DNA from: Actinomyces massiliensis 4401292
Lineage (GTDB): Bacteria; Actinomycetota; Actinomycetes; Actinomycetales; Actinomycetaceae
Assembly: GCF_000269805.1 (NCBI RefSeq)
Contig: NZ_JH711481.1
Coordinates: 1,042,569 to 1,106,568, forward strand
Direction of reading: 5' to 3'
Length of the DNA stretch: 64,000 nt
Shown here: positions 36,485 to 44,637 of the stretch, one piece after another
How the letters are laid out: every line of letters begins with the position of its first letter
Position numbering within the stretch: position 1 is the stretch's first letter
Position numbers and translations under genes: made by a program
The notes under the pieces: model-generated
What the model was told of the DNA's origin: nothing
Database searches by the model: none
What the model saw: the letters and a program-made list of their open reading frames with translations, nothing else

Positions 36485-37744
36485 TCAGGAACCGGCCTTG
36501 AGCGAGATCACGCGGGTGGCCGATTCGTCCACCCGCTGGGCGAAGGCGGGGTCGGCTTGCGCTTCGGCGATGAGCGCGTCCGCCATGTCGGCCACCATCG
36601 TGGCGTCCCCCGAGGCCAGGACGATGTCGCAGCCGGCCTTGACGGCCCGGACGGCGCGCTCGGCGGGCGTCCAGGCCTCCACCTGGACCGCGGCCGAGAC
36701 GTCGTCGGTGATGACGACTCCCGTGAAGCCCAGGTCCCCGCGGAGCATGTCGGTGACGACGACGGTCGAGAACATGGCCGGCGCGGAGGAGTCGATGGCC
36801 GAGTAGATCGCCGAGGACACCATGATGACCCTGGCTCCGCCGGTGATCGCCTCGGCGAAGACGGAGACCGCCGGGTCCCCGGAGCGCGTCGTGATGGAGT
36901 CGGTGACGCCGTCCGCGGTGTCCGTGTTGGCGGTCACCCGCCCCAGGCCCGGGAAGTGCTTGTAGGTCGGGATGACGCCCGCGGCCTCCATCCCCCGGGC
37001 GAAGGCGATGGCGCGGTCCTGCGAGGTCGTGGCGCTCCGGCCGTACTCGCGGCCCCACCTGCCGATGGGGGCGTTGCTCGACGGGTCGGGGATGTCGACG
37101 AGATCCGCCACTGGCGCCAGGTTCATGGTCACCCCGACGTCGGCGAGCTCCTGTCCCCATGTCCGGGCGCTGGCGGTGAGATCGTCCGCGGACATGGTCG
37201 CCTGCTCGGAGGCGGAGGGGATGTCGGAGAAGCCGCTGCCTCCCAGGACCTGGACCTGGCCGCCCTCCTGGTCGGTGGCCACGAGCAGCGGGGTGTCGTG
37301 GGTGGTCTCGGAGCCGACCAGGTCGGTCAAAGTGGTGATGACCCCGCGGACGGAGTCGGCTCCCGAGCGGGTCTGCCGGGCGATGAAGACGTTGCCGACA
37401 TGGTGGGTGGCCACGGCGTCGATCGAGACCATCTGAGGGCCGGAGGTGTCGGCGCCCACCATGAGGAGCTGGCCGACCTTCTGCTCGAGGGTCCATCCAT
37501 CGAGCGGATTCGGGGTCGCGGAGGCGCTGGCCTCCGGGGCGGATTCGGTGGAGGAGTCCTCCGAGGCGGCGGTGGGGCTCATCGTGCCCGGGTCGTCAGT
37601 GGAGGCGGGGCGGGGCTTCGAGCTCAGCGAACCGCATCCCGCCAGGGATGCGACTCCGAGCAGGCCGGTGAGGACCACGGGGCGCCGTCTCACGGCTCGA
37701 TGTGCGATGGAGGGCGATGGACTTGCGGAGGAGTGGTCGTCCAT
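36485..37744 (-). CDS. Glycoside hydrolase family 3 lipoprotein (NagZ-like)
   Basis: A 419-residue exported lipoprotein. The signal peptide ends in the lipobox LASLAGC near residue 35, followed by a Ser/Thr/Ala/Pro-rich tether. The GH3 domain shows VATDQEGGQVQ, MNLAPVADL, TYKHFPGLGRVTANTDTADGV (catalytic His) and VITDDVSAAVQ with the nucleophile Asp. These are the features of beta-N-acetylhexosaminidases that release GlcNAc from peptidoglycan fragments. ATG 37744 is preferred since it places the signal peptide normally; ATG 37774 is possible. It converges on the LRV-like gene across E2. Confidence 0.87.
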   Translation of the reverse strand: MDDHSSASPSPSIAHRAVRRRPVVLTGLLGVASLAGCGSLSSKPRPASTDDPGTMSPTAASEDSSTESAPEASASATPNPLDGWTLEQKVGQLLMVGADTSGPQMVSIDAVATHHVGNVFIARQTRSGADSVRGVITTLTDLVGSETTHDTPLLVATDQEGGQVQVLGGSGFSDIPSASEQATMSADDLTASARTWGQELADVGVTMNLAPVADLVDIPDPSSNAPIGRWGREYGRSATTSQDRAIAFARGMEAAGVIPTYKHFPGLGRVTANTDTADGVTDSITTRSGDPAVSVFAEAITGGARVIMVSSAIYSAIDSSAPAMFSTVVVTDMLRGDLGFTGVVITDDVSAAVQVEAWTPAERAVRAVKAGCDIVLASGDATMVADMADALIAEAQADPAFAQRVDESATRVISLKAGS

Positions 37745-37850
37745 GTTTTGCAATTCTGCACCCTTATTCCACATTTTCCGCGTCCGACTTCCTGGATCCC
37801 GCTTCCGACTTCTGCCGTTTCTGCCATGAGGGGCGTGCGGGGCCGGGCGA

Positions 37851-37890
37851 GTCGCTCCCGGTCACTCCCAGTCGCTCCCGGTCACTCCCA
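37851..37890. repeat. 20-bp tandem duplication at the zincin stop codon
   Basis: GTCGCTCCCGGTCACTCCCA occurs twice in tandem (37851-37870 and 37871-37890). The right copy contains the stop codon of the minus-strand metallopeptidase gene, so a second identical stop follows out of use. Confidence 0.9.
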
Positions 37891-38271
37891 GCCGAGCTCG
37901 TGGAGGCGGTCGTCGTCGATGCCGAAGTGGTGGGCGACCTCGTGGATGACCGTCACCCCGATCTCCGCGGTCAGCTCCTCGCGGTTCGCGCACCAGCGCT
38001 CCAGCGGGCCCTTGAAGATCAGAATCCGATCGGGCAGGACCACCGACCAGGCGTCGTCGCGCTCGGTGAGGGGGACGCCGTCGTACAGGCCCAGAAGGGT
38101 CGGCAGGCCGTCCTCGTCGTAGTCGGCCTCCGTGAGCAGCTCGGGCTCGGGCTCGTCGCGGACGAGGACGACGACGTTGTCCATCTGGTCGGCGAGTTCG
38201 CCGGGGATGGCGTCCAGGGCGTCGCCGACGGCGGCCTCGAACTCTTCGTCGGACAGGTGCACCGGGCTCAT
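37882..38271 (-). CDS. Metallopeptidase family protein (zincin, DUF2054-type)
   Basis: A 129-residue small zincin. The C-terminal motif VTVIHEVAHHFGIDDDRLHELGW carries HExxH and a downstream acidic ligand, the defining motif of this family. The N-terminal SDEEFEAAVGDALDAIPGEL is also conserved. Such proteins are widespread in Actinobacteria and of unknown substrate. ATG 38271 gives the family start MSPVHLSDEEF; the frame is open to 38430. A 20-bp duplication covers its stop codon. Confidence 0.88.
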   Translation of the reverse strand: MSPVHLSDEEFEAAVGDALDAIPGELADQMDNVVVLVRDEPEPELLTEADYDEDGLPTLLGLYDGVPLTERDDAWSVVLPDRILIFKGPLERWCANREELTAEIGVTVIHEVAHHFGIDDDRLHELGWE

Positions 38272-38474
38272 GGACCATGAGCCTCTCATGGTTTCTCGGG
38301 GTGTTTCGCCCATGACGCGCGTGTGGTGGGCATGCGGTGGGCATGTGGCGGTTACTGATGGTCGCGGGGTTCGCGCCGCGGTGAGGAGGGTCACGCCCGG
38401 GGGATTTGCGCGGGGGTGGCCCCGACCCATACTGTTCTACCCGGTTCAAGGCGCGACGACGCCAAGGGCAGTGG

Positions 38475-38547
38475 GCCCCCATCGTCTAGCGGCCCAGGAC
38501 CCCGCCCTTTCACGGCGGTAGCACGGGTTCGAATCCCGTTGGGGGTA
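38475..38547 (+). tRNA. tRNA-Glu (UUC)
   Basis: Cloverleaf with acceptor GCCCCCA/TGGGGGT, anticodon loop CTTTCAC (anticodon TTC) and a standard T-arm with loop TTCGAAT. The first acceptor pair is G-U, as in other actinobacterial tRNA-Glu. No CCA is encoded. First of a cluster of three tRNA genes. Confidence 0.95.
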
Positions 38548-38600
38548 CTGACTCGTGCGAGTGATGCGACTCGCGTAGAGTCTGGCTTCGTGCCACACGA

Positions 38601-38674
38601 GGCCTCGTGGCGCAGTTGGTTAGCGCGCCGCCCTGTCACGGCGGAGGTCGCGGGTTCAAGTCCCGTCGAGGTCG
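38601..38674 (+). tRNA. tRNA-Asp (GUC)
   Basis: Acceptor GGCCTCG pairs with CGAGGTC; the anticodon loop has GTC flanked by CCT and ACG; the T-loop is TTCAAGT. CCA is not encoded. It lies 53 bp after tRNA-Glu. Confidence 0.95.
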
Positions 38675-38720
38675 CGGAAGGTCGGTCCGGTCTAGCAAGG
38701 CCGGGCCGATGCCATCCCGA

Positions 38721-38793
38721 GGCTCTGTAGCTCAGTTGGTAGAGCGTTCGACTGAAAATCGAAAGGTCACCGGATCGACGCCGGTCGGAGCCA
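38721..38793 (+). tRNA. tRNA-Phe (GAA)
   Basis: Acceptor GGCTCTG pairs with CGGAGCC; the anticodon loop reads CTGAAAA (anticodon GAA). The T-loop is ATCGACG, with A where T54 is nearly universal; the rest of the fold is normal. CCA is not encoded. A hairpin terminator follows. Confidence 0.93.
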
Positions 38794-38799
38794 CTGCGA

Positions 38800-38830
38800 A
38801 AGGCCCGGAACTCACAAGGTTCCGGGCCTT
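38800..38830 (+). terminator. Terminator of the tRNA cluster
   Basis: Perfect 12-bp stem AAGGCCCGGAAC (38800-38811 with 38819-38830), 7-base loop, followed by a pyrimidine-rich CGCTCTTTTCTCTCTTC tract. It is close to a classical intrinsic terminator. Confidence 0.88.
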
Positions 38831-38869
38831 CGCTCTTTTCTCTCTTCTTTCTCTCTTCGCCCCCCTCGC

Positions 38870-38944
38870 CGAGATCGGTCGTACTCCGCGTCGAGATCGG
38901 TCGTACTCCGCGTCGAGATCGGTCGAGTTCCGCGCCGAGATCGG
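38870..38944. repeat. 22-bp tandem array A4, 4 copies
   Basis: The core CGAGATCGG starts at 38870, 38892, 38914 and 38936, exactly 22 bp apart, in the A1 orientation. Linkers are nearly identical (TCGTACTCCGCGT). It lies between the tRNA terminator and the 3' end of the minus-strand membrane protein gene. Confidence 0.9.
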
Positions 38945-38975
38945 TCCAGAGCTCGACCCCGATGTCGGAGCCGGG

Positions 38976-40037
38976 TTAGGAGCGCGTGTGGCCGCCCGGG
39001 CTGAGCATGGAGACAATGCCCGAGAGTCCGGCGAAGAGCACAGCGGCGATCGGCAGTACGATCCAGCAGATCGTCCACCCATCAGCCAGGAACCCCCAGG
39101 CCAGGAATATCATGGTGACCACGGGCCAGTAGATGGGGGCGATGGCGCCGGCGAAGTTGTTCGGGCTGCGCCAGCCCGGACCGGCGCCGACCGGAAGTCC
39201 TCCCGCCGTGAGGGTCTCGTGAGCCGAGGAGGCCCACGAGGCCGGTAGGACGATGCACAGGCCCGCGGCGATGAGCGCGATATTGATGACGACGCCGAGA
39301 ACCATGTACAGGTTCTGGTCGGTCAGCGCGCTGAGAATGCCGGCGACCACGATCGGGACGGCCGCGAGGATCCACAGTCCGATCGCGATCATGAGGGCAT
39401 GGGACCGCGAACTCTCATGGTCGGCGCGCAGGCGCGCGGCCCAGGAGGAGACGACCGGGTTCTGCATGAACCGCCCGTCGGTCAGGTGCTTGAAGTTTGC
39501 GAAGAACCTACGGCGCCACAGGAGGATGAGCGCTCCCGCGGCGAAGAGGCCCAGGTTGAGAAGAAATCCGATGAGGGTCGCCCAATAGTCGCGGGACCCG
39601 TCGATGGCGCCGCTCAGTCCCGCTCCGATGATCATCGGAGCGGGGGCGATAACGCACAGGGCGACGCCCCAGCCGAGCAGCCGCCCGGTCTGGCGTCGGG
39701 CCTCGGCGAACTGCTGCGCCTCGGGAAGGGTGACGACGGGGTACACGGATGGGGTGGGCGCTGGCGCGGTCTGGGACGCGGCGGCCCCGCTGTCGGCCTG
39801 CCCGTCCTGGGCGGAGCGCAGGTCGGGGAGGATGCCGAGGGTGGGGGCGAGCTCCTCAAGGTTGCCGAAGTCGGTGATGACCTGGCCGACGGCCTCGTTG
39901 TGGGTCTTACCCTTATTGATGGCGTCGTTGTAGGCGTCCTCCATCATGGTGCGGAGCTCGCCTTTGGCTTCCAGAAGGCGCGGGGTCGTGGGGTAGGGGG
40001 CGAACATGGCGTCGAGGAAGGTGTCGATGGCGTCCAT
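38976..40037 (-). CDS. Permease-prefix-domain membrane protein (PadR partner)
   Basis: A 353-residue membrane protein. The first 60 residues (MDAIDTFLDAMFAPYPTTPRLL, then EDAYNDAINKGKTHNEAVGQVI) are a permease prefix/DUF1700-type cytoplasmic domain; the rest has six or so hydrophobic helices in pairs separated by polar loops. Such proteins are regularly encoded beside a PadR regulator and are thought to respond to envelope stress or antimicrobial peptides. ATG 40037 overlaps the padR stop (ATGA). No enzyme motif is visible. Confidence 0.8.
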   Translation of the reverse strand: MDAIDTFLDAMFAPYPTTPRLLEAKGELRTMMEDAYNDAINKGKTHNEAVGQVITDFGNLEELAPTLGILPDLRSAQDGQADSGAAASQTAPAPTPSVYPVVTLPEAQQFAEARRQTGRLLGWGVALCVIAPAPMIIGAGLSGAIDGSRDYWATLIGFLLNLGLFAAGALILLWRRRFFANFKHLTDGRFMQNPVVSSWAARLRADHESSRSHALMIAIGLWILAAVPIVVAGILSALTDQNLYMVLGVVINIALIAAGLCIVLPASWASSAHETLTAGGLPVGAGPGWRSPNNFAGAIAPIYWPVVTMIFLAWGFLADGWTICWIVLPIAAVLFAGLSGIVSMLSPGGHTRS

Positions 40038-40366
40038 CAATGGCGTCCTTGTGTGAATCGGTCGATAAGGGTTTTGGTGCTCTCCCACTCGGCGAGCTTG
40101 GCAGCGAGGTAGGCAGCGCCGTCGTTGGTGAGGCGGTAATAGGTGCGGGGCTTGCCGGAGGCGGAGGTGTCCGCGTAGGAGGAGGTGAGTCCGGCGGCCT
40201 CCAGGCGTTTGAGCGCCGAGTAGAGGGTGGTCTGCTTGATCGCGTACTCACCGGCGGTGACCTCGGTGATGGTCTTGGCGATCTCGTAGGCGTAGGAGGG
40301 GCGGTCGCGCAGGAGCGTCAGCACGATGAGGTCGATATAGCCGCGGATGGCGTCGGCACTGATCAC
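40037..40366 (-). CDS. PadR-family transcriptional regulator
   Basis: A 109-residue PadR-like winged-helix protein: YIDLIVLTLLRDRPSYAYEIAKTI, then TTLYSALKRLEAAGLTSSY and the wing RTYYRLTNDG. It is short-form PadR with a brief dimerisation helix. The GTG start at 40366 fits the family N-terminus MISADAIRGYIDLIVL. It is cotranslated with the downstream membrane protein. A perfect 10-bp inverted repeat 47 bp upstream is the likely autoregulatory operator. Confidence 0.9.
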   Translation of the reverse strand: MISADAIRGYIDLIVLTLLRDRPSYAYEIAKTITEVTAGEYAIKQTTLYSALKRLEAAGLTSSYADTSASGKPRTYYRLTNDGAAYLAAKLAEWESTKTLIDRFTQGRH

Positions 40367-40412
40367 TCGAAGTTTCTTCCAGTCGGTGGTCGGGCGCGTG
40401 TCATGGTAGCAA

Positions 40413-40437
40413 CGTACTACGACACACGTAGTACGTC
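40413..40437. promoter_or_regulatory. PadR operator candidate
   Basis: ACGTACTACG-ACACA-CGTAGTACGT is a perfect 10-bp inverted repeat with 5-bp spacer, 47 bp upstream of padR. The ATGT/ACAT-like half-sites and spacing resemble PadR boxes. Confidence 0.65.
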
Positions 40438-40869
40438 TAGCGTTCTTCTGTGGGGTCGCCGCTCCCAGTGATCATGTTCGGGGTGGGGAAGGTGAAGGCC
40501 GGTGCAACGAGTGTCATCAAGGGGTTCTCGCGCCTTCGGCGGTCGTTCTGAAGGGGGGTGTGCGGGGTTCCGGGTGCGGCAAACATAGAGATGCAAATGT
40601 GGGAATCTGGGTGGGTGCGGGTTCCTGGGGTGCGTCGTCATTGACTGCCGGGTTGCCTTTTGATAGCTGATTAAAATATGTTTCCATATTGCATGGAGCG
40701 TTCGATATATTCTGCCTCTGGATTTATTGGGCGCTCTTGCTTTTATGGGCGCCACGAGCCATCTATAATTGTATTCCAGTGCAATCGCTCGTGCAATCGC
40801 TCGAATGGATGTCCACTGGACGATGTCCGTCGATCGGTGGACATGAGGTCGAGGTTGTGGCGCCCCTCC

Positions 40870-40938
40870 TCGAGATCGACATTGTCGTATGAGATCGACG
40901 GCGGCACCGTCGCCCTCGTTCGAGAATGTCGATCTCGA
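40870..40938. repeat. 69-bp nested palindrome E3
   Basis: Outer arms TCGAGATCGACATT at 40870-40883 and its inverse at 40925-40938. The inner part GAGATCGACGGCGGCACCGTCG is itself nearly palindromic. Unlike the other four copies it is not next to a stop codon. Confidence 0.85.
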
Positions 40939-41070
40939 TGGCTTGAGTGGCGCGCAGACGTGGCGGTGCGTAGACGGGGTGGTGCGTAGGAGAATTGTGA
41001 GGCCGTCGGAGAACTGGCTGGCCGGCGCGAACGTGCTTCCAGTGTTTCCGACACCTGCGGCGCTTATAAC

Positions 41071-41143
41071 GCTTACAACGCTCTTTTACCCTTTACTGTA
41101 CGGCCGCAGGAGGCGTAGCAAAGGGTAAAAGAGCGTTGTGAGC
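41071..41143. repeat. CTGTACGG hairpin element T2
   Basis: 24-bp arms (41071-41094 and 41120-41143) match at 23 positions; the arm reads GCTTACAACGCTCTTTTACC then CTTT. The 25-base loop begins ACTGTACGG, as in T1 at 30291, and both end in GCGTAG-like sequence. Confidence 0.82.
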
Positions 41144-41214
41144 ACCGTAAGTATCCTGGCCTCGCTGGGTCCGCTATACCGAGAGGCGCCATCGTCCGGG
41201 AAGGAGGAGGCGGA

Positions 41215-41333
41215 CCGATCTCGGCACGGAACCCGACCGATTTCGAGCCGGAAGTGGACCGATCTCGGCACGGAACCCGACCGATCTCGCTGCGGATTAC
41301 GACCGATCTCGGCGCGGAGAGCGACCGATCTCG
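41215..41333. repeat. 22-bp tandem array A5, 6 copies
   Basis: The core CCGAT(C/T)TCG starts at 41215, 41237, 41259, 41281, 41303 and 41325, all 22 bp apart. Orientation as A2 and A3. It ends 64 bp before the MscS-family gene. Confidence 0.9.
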
Positions 41334-41396
41334 ACGTGCGCCCCGCCGCCCGGCCTTGCACAGCCGTCTCCCAGGACCGGGTCCTAGGGTGCCGCC

Positions 41397-42917
41397 ATGA
41401 CCCTCCTCCCTCTCGCCGCACTGGCGAGCACGGCTCTTGCACCTGCAGCCCATGCCACTGCTACTGCCGATCCCTCCACCGATCCCTCCGCTCCTTCGAC
41501 CACCGACGTCACCCAGACCGTTGAAGCGGTCGCCGCCACCACGGTCGATGTCTTCTCCATCGCCTGGCGGGCGGGCCTCGGGACCCTCGTGGGCATCGCC
41601 CTTGCCTTCGTGGGCGTGGTCGTGCTGCGTGCGCTCGGACGCCGCCAGACCATGTACGCGGAGGTCAGCCGCTACACGCGCACCGCCCTGTACGCCCTGG
41701 GCGGACTCATCGGCGCCTACCTCGGCGTGCAGGTGGCCATCGTCTCGGTCGTCACGCCCGACTGGACCCAGTACGCCATGCAGGCGCTCAGCATCTGCAT
41801 CATCCTGTCCGTCGCATGGGTCATCGTCGGCCTGATCAAGGCGCTGGAGGCCACCATCGTCAGCGGCGTGCGCGCCGGGGGCGATCCCGGCCGCGCCAAC
41901 CGCGTCACCACGCAGGCGCAGATCCTGCGGCGTGTCGCCGAGGCCATCGTCGTCATCTGCGGCCTGGTCGGGGCGATCATGACCTTCCCCAGCGCCCGCT
42001 TCGCCATGGGGTCGTTGTTCGCCTCCGCCGGTCTGGTCTCGGTGATCGCCGGTCTGGCCGCGCAGTCCATGCTGAGCAATATCTTCGCCGGTCTCCAACT
42101 GGCCGTCACCGACGCGATCCGCGTTGACGACGTCGTCGTTGTGAAGGAGGACCAGGGCTATATCGAGGAGATCACGCTCACCTACGTGGTCGTCCGCGTC
42201 TGGGACGACCGCCGACTGATCTACCCCTCGACCTACTTCACCCAGAACCCCTTCGCCAACTGGTCGCGGCGCGGTACGCAACACACCGGCACGCTCACCC
42301 TCGACCTGGACTGGCGGGTGCCGGTCGCCTCGGTGCGCGCCGAGCTCGCCCGCATCGTCGCCGCCTCGTCCGTCTGGGATGGCCGCACCGCCAACCTCGA
42401 CGTCACCGACACCTCCGGCGGCACGGTCACGCTGCGCATTGCGGTGTCCGGCCGAGACCCCTCCGACGTCTTCGCCCTCCAGTGCTATGTGCGCGAGGAG
42501 ATCGTGGCCTGGCTCCAGCAGGAGGCGCCCTACGCCCTGCCGCGCACGCGCGTGGAGGTCGAGCAGGTCGCGGTCACGCACGACCCCCAGCCCGAGCAGG
42601 TGGCGCGCCTGGCCGAGGAGCTCGTCTCCCTCCAGCACGACGACGGCGCCGGTGCCGCCCCCGGTGCTGAGACGACCGCCGTGCGACGGCCGATGGAGGG
42701 CGACCCCATTGAGGACGCCCGGGTGCGGGCGGCCGCCAAGGGCCGCTCCCTCCTGCGTCGCACGCGACGCGAGAAGGTGCGACGGCGCCGGATCCTGGCG
42801 CGCGATGCCGAATGGCGCAGCGACGAGGGCTCCCTGCCCCAGCGTCAGGAGGACACCACGACCGGGCAGTCCACGAGCATCATCTCCACCAACGAGCAGA
42901 AGAAGTACCTCGAGTGA
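41397..42917 (+). CDS. MscS-family mechanosensitive ion channel
   Basis: A 506-residue channel. After a signal-like hydrophobic N-terminus and a Thr/Ser/Pro-rich stretch come three to four membrane helices. The pore helix and following beta-domain read FASAGLVSVIAGLAAQSMLS and NIFAGLQLAVTDAIRVDDVV, then EEITLTYVVVRVWDDRRLIYP, all typical of MscS. A long charged C-terminal extension (about 100 residues) follows. It opens on membrane tension to release solutes in hypo-osmotic shock. ATG 41397 is the only plausible start after array A5. A strong hairpin follows the gene. Confidence 0.92.
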   Translation: MTLLPLAALASTALAPAAHATATADPSTDPSAPSTTDVTQTVEAVAATTVDVFSIAWRAGLGTLVGIALAFVGVVVLRALGRRQTMYAEVSRYTRTALYALGGLIGAYLGVQVAIVSVVTPDWTQYAMQALSICIILSVAWVIVGLIKALEATIVSGVRAGGDPGRANRVTTQAQILRRVAEAIVVICGLVGAIMTFPSARFAMGSLFASAGLVSVIAGLAAQSMLSNIFAGLQLAVTDAIRVDDVVVVKEDQGYIEEITLTYVVVRVWDDRRLIYPSTYFTQNPFANWSRRGTQHTGTLTLDLDWRVPVASVRAELARIVAASSVWDGRTANLDVTDTSGGTVTLRIAVSGRDPSDVFALQCYVREEIVAWLQQEAPYALPRTRVEVEQVAVTHDPQPEQVARLAEELVSLQHDDGAGAAPGAETTAVRRPMEGDPIEDARVRAAAKGRSLLRRTRREKVRRRRILARDAEWRSDEGSLPQRQEDTTTGQSTSIISTNEQKKYLE

Positions 42918-42927
42918 TCGGGCACCG

Positions 42928-42963
42928 GTCGGTCCGGCGGAGGCTCGTCCGCCGGACCGACCG
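42928..42963 (+). terminator. Terminator after the MscS gene
   Basis: Perfect 15-bp inverted repeat GGTCGGTCCGGCGGA, 42928-42942 and 42949-42963, with a 6-base loop, 11 bp after the stop. Confidence 0.82.
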
Positions 42964-43028
42964 GATCGCGCGTTCCCGGTGCGTGAACTCCGCTCGCGCC
43001 CGTCCCGGCAACGGGTCACCATGGGTCC

Positions 43029-43616
43029 GTGAGCGATGACAACACCGAGAGCCGTGCCGACAGCGTCGACAGAGTCGGGAGCGCCGGGAGCGCTGAAAAT
43101 GCCGGGAGCGCCGGGAGCGATGGCGAGGCGGCGGAGTCCCGATCGGCGCCGCGGCTCGACCCTGCGGCGATCGCCCGCACCGATGCCCAGTGGCGCGCCC
43201 TGCTCGACCCGCTCGAGTACCACGTCCTGCGCGAGGCTGGCACCGAGCGCCCCTTCACCGGCCGTCTGCTGGACGAGAAGCGCGAGGGCGTCTACCGCTG
43301 CCGCGGCTGCGGTGCCGAATTGTTCCGCTCCACCACCAAGTTCGACTCCGGCTGCGGCTGGCCCGCCTTCTACGACCCCGCCGATTCCGAGGCGGTGACC
43401 CTGCTGACCGACACCAGCCACGGCATGGTGCGCACCGAGGTCCGCTGCGCCGCCTGCGGATCTCACCTCGGTCACGTCTTCGACGATGCGCCCCGCACTC
43501 CCACCGGCCAGCGCTACTGCATGAACTCCGTATGTCTGACCTTCGACGCCGATACCCCGGGCGCTGCCGGTGCCGGCGGCGCGGGTACTGCCGGCGCTGG
43601 CGCCCAGGAGGCCTGA
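43029..43616 (+). CDS. msrB: Peptide-methionine (R)-S-oxide reductase
   Basis: A 195-residue MsrB that repairs the R epimer of methionine sulfoxide. The domain (about 45-175) has two zinc CxxC pairs, [11 protein letters not shown] and [16 protein letters not shown], and the catalytic Cys in [11 protein letters not shown]. The first 40 residues are a low-complexity Ser/Ala/Gly/Glu leader and the tail is Ala/Gly-rich; neither is part of the usual 130-150-residue enzyme. GTG 43029 is the start. The stop lies one base before the next gene, so they are cotranslated. Confidence 0.92.
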   Translation: MSDDNTESRADSVDRVGSAGSAENAGSAGSDGEAAESRSAPRLDPAAIARTDAQWRALLDPLEYHVLREAGTERPFTGRLLDEKREGVYRCRGCGAELFRSTTKFDSGCGWPAFYDPADSEAVTLLTDTSHGMVRTEVRCAACGSHLGHVFDDAPRTPTGQRYCMNSVCLTFDADTPGAAGAGGAGTAGAGAQEA

Positions 43617-43617
43617 C

Positions 43618-44631
43618 ATGCTGCGCCTGCTGAGCCTCAACCTCCAGCACGCCCTGCCCGGGGCGGGCGCCGCCGACGCCGCCGGCTCCGGCTCCGGCGC
43701 CGACAGGGCCAACACCGCCGACGTCGCCAATGCGGACATCACCGACCCCGAGGCCGCCCGCACCGTCCTGGTCGTTCTGGCCGACCAGATCGCCGAGCTC
43801 GCCCCCGACGTCGTCGCCCTCCAGGAGGTCGACAAGGGGCAGGCCCGCTCCGGTTACCTCGACCAGGCCGCCGTCCTGGCCGAGCTGCTCGGCTGGGAGC
43901 ACTACCGTTTCGCCGCCACCTGCGCCGGCCCTGTCGCCGGGCTGCGCCGCCGCCCTCGGCGATCCGCCCTGGCCAATTCCTCCGACGACGTGCTCGGCCT
44001 GGGCCGCGCCCTGCTGGGCCGTCCGCCGGCGGGCTTCGGCAACGCCCTGCTCAGCAGGCATCCGGTGACCGCCTGGCGCGTCCAGCGCCTCGGGCGCGGA
44101 CCGGCCACCCTCACCCGGCGCGTCACCGACCGCCCCGCCTGGGACCCCCGCGGCTACGAGTTGGCGACCTCCACCATGCGCAACCTGCTGACCGCAACCC
44201 TGACCCTGACCGACGCCGCGCTGACGGGCGTGAGCACCCTGTCGGTCGGCACCACCCATCTGGCCACCCGCACCGACACGGCCACAGGTCAGCTCGCCGC
44301 CGCCTGGGGCGCGCTCGCCACCTTGCCCGGTCCCCACCTGCTGGCGGGCGACTACAACCTACGTACCGAGGAGGTCGCCCCCCTCGGTATCGGCCGTCAG
44401 GTGGGGGACGGCCCCACCTTCCCCGCATGGGGGCCCGACCGGCGCATCGACCACGTCCTGACCGACCCATGGCCCACCGGCGTCAACGGTGCGCCCGCCT
44501 TCCCGGTGGTGGGCGCACCGGCCTGGAACGGGGCTCGCCACCCCCTCCTGCAAGCCGCCTCCTGGGGGACCCGCACCTTCGTCGTCTCCGACCACGCCGG
44601 TACGTGGGTGGACCTCGAGCCGGTCGGCTGA
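43618..44631 (+). CDS. Endonuclease/exonuclease/phosphatase (EEP) family hydrolase
   Basis: A 337-residue EEP-fold hydrolase. The metal-binding and catalytic motifs are LRLLSLNLQHALPG at the N-terminus, VVALQEVDKGQARS, GTTHLATR, LLAGDYNLR, RRIDHVL and SDHAGTWVDL at the C-terminus. The fold includes DNA repair nucleases, sphingomyelinases and phosphoinositide phosphatases; the substrate cannot be deduced. An Ala/Gly/Ser-rich insert follows the first motif. ATG 43618 begins one base after the msrB stop, and an AEC transporter gene follows after six bases. Confidence 0.85.
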   Translation: MLRLLSLNLQHALPGAGAADAAGSGSGADRANTADVANADITDPEAARTVLVVLADQIAELAPDVVALQEVDKGQARSGYLDQAAVLAELLGWEHYRFAATCAGPVAGLRRRPRRSALANSSDDVLGLGRALLGRPPAGFGNALLSRHPVTAWRVQRLGRGPATLTRRVTDRPAWDPRGYELATSTMRNLLTATLTLTDAALTGVSTLSVGTTHLATRTDTATGQLAAAWGALATLPGPHLLAGDYNLRTEEVAPLGIGRQVGDGPTFPAWGPDRRIDHVLTDPWPTGVNGAPAFPVVGAPAWNGARHPLLQAASWGTRTFVVSDHAGTWVDLEPVG

Positions 44632-44637
44632 GGCCCC

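Larger units (their letters stand above)
40438..41396. other. Gene-free region of nearly 1 kb with three repeat elements
   Basis: I see no convincing gene here. The stretch 40440-41000 is poorer in G+C than its surroundings, with an A+T-rich patch near 40660-40700 that includes AATATG-TTTC-CATATT. It contains elements E3, T2 and array A5, one from each of the three intergenic repeat families. Confidence 0.6.

Noticed and set aside
40417-40755. Minus-strand frame of 112 codons upstream of padR
   Set aside because: Pro/His/Arg-rich translation over the PadR operator, with no ribosome site or family match.
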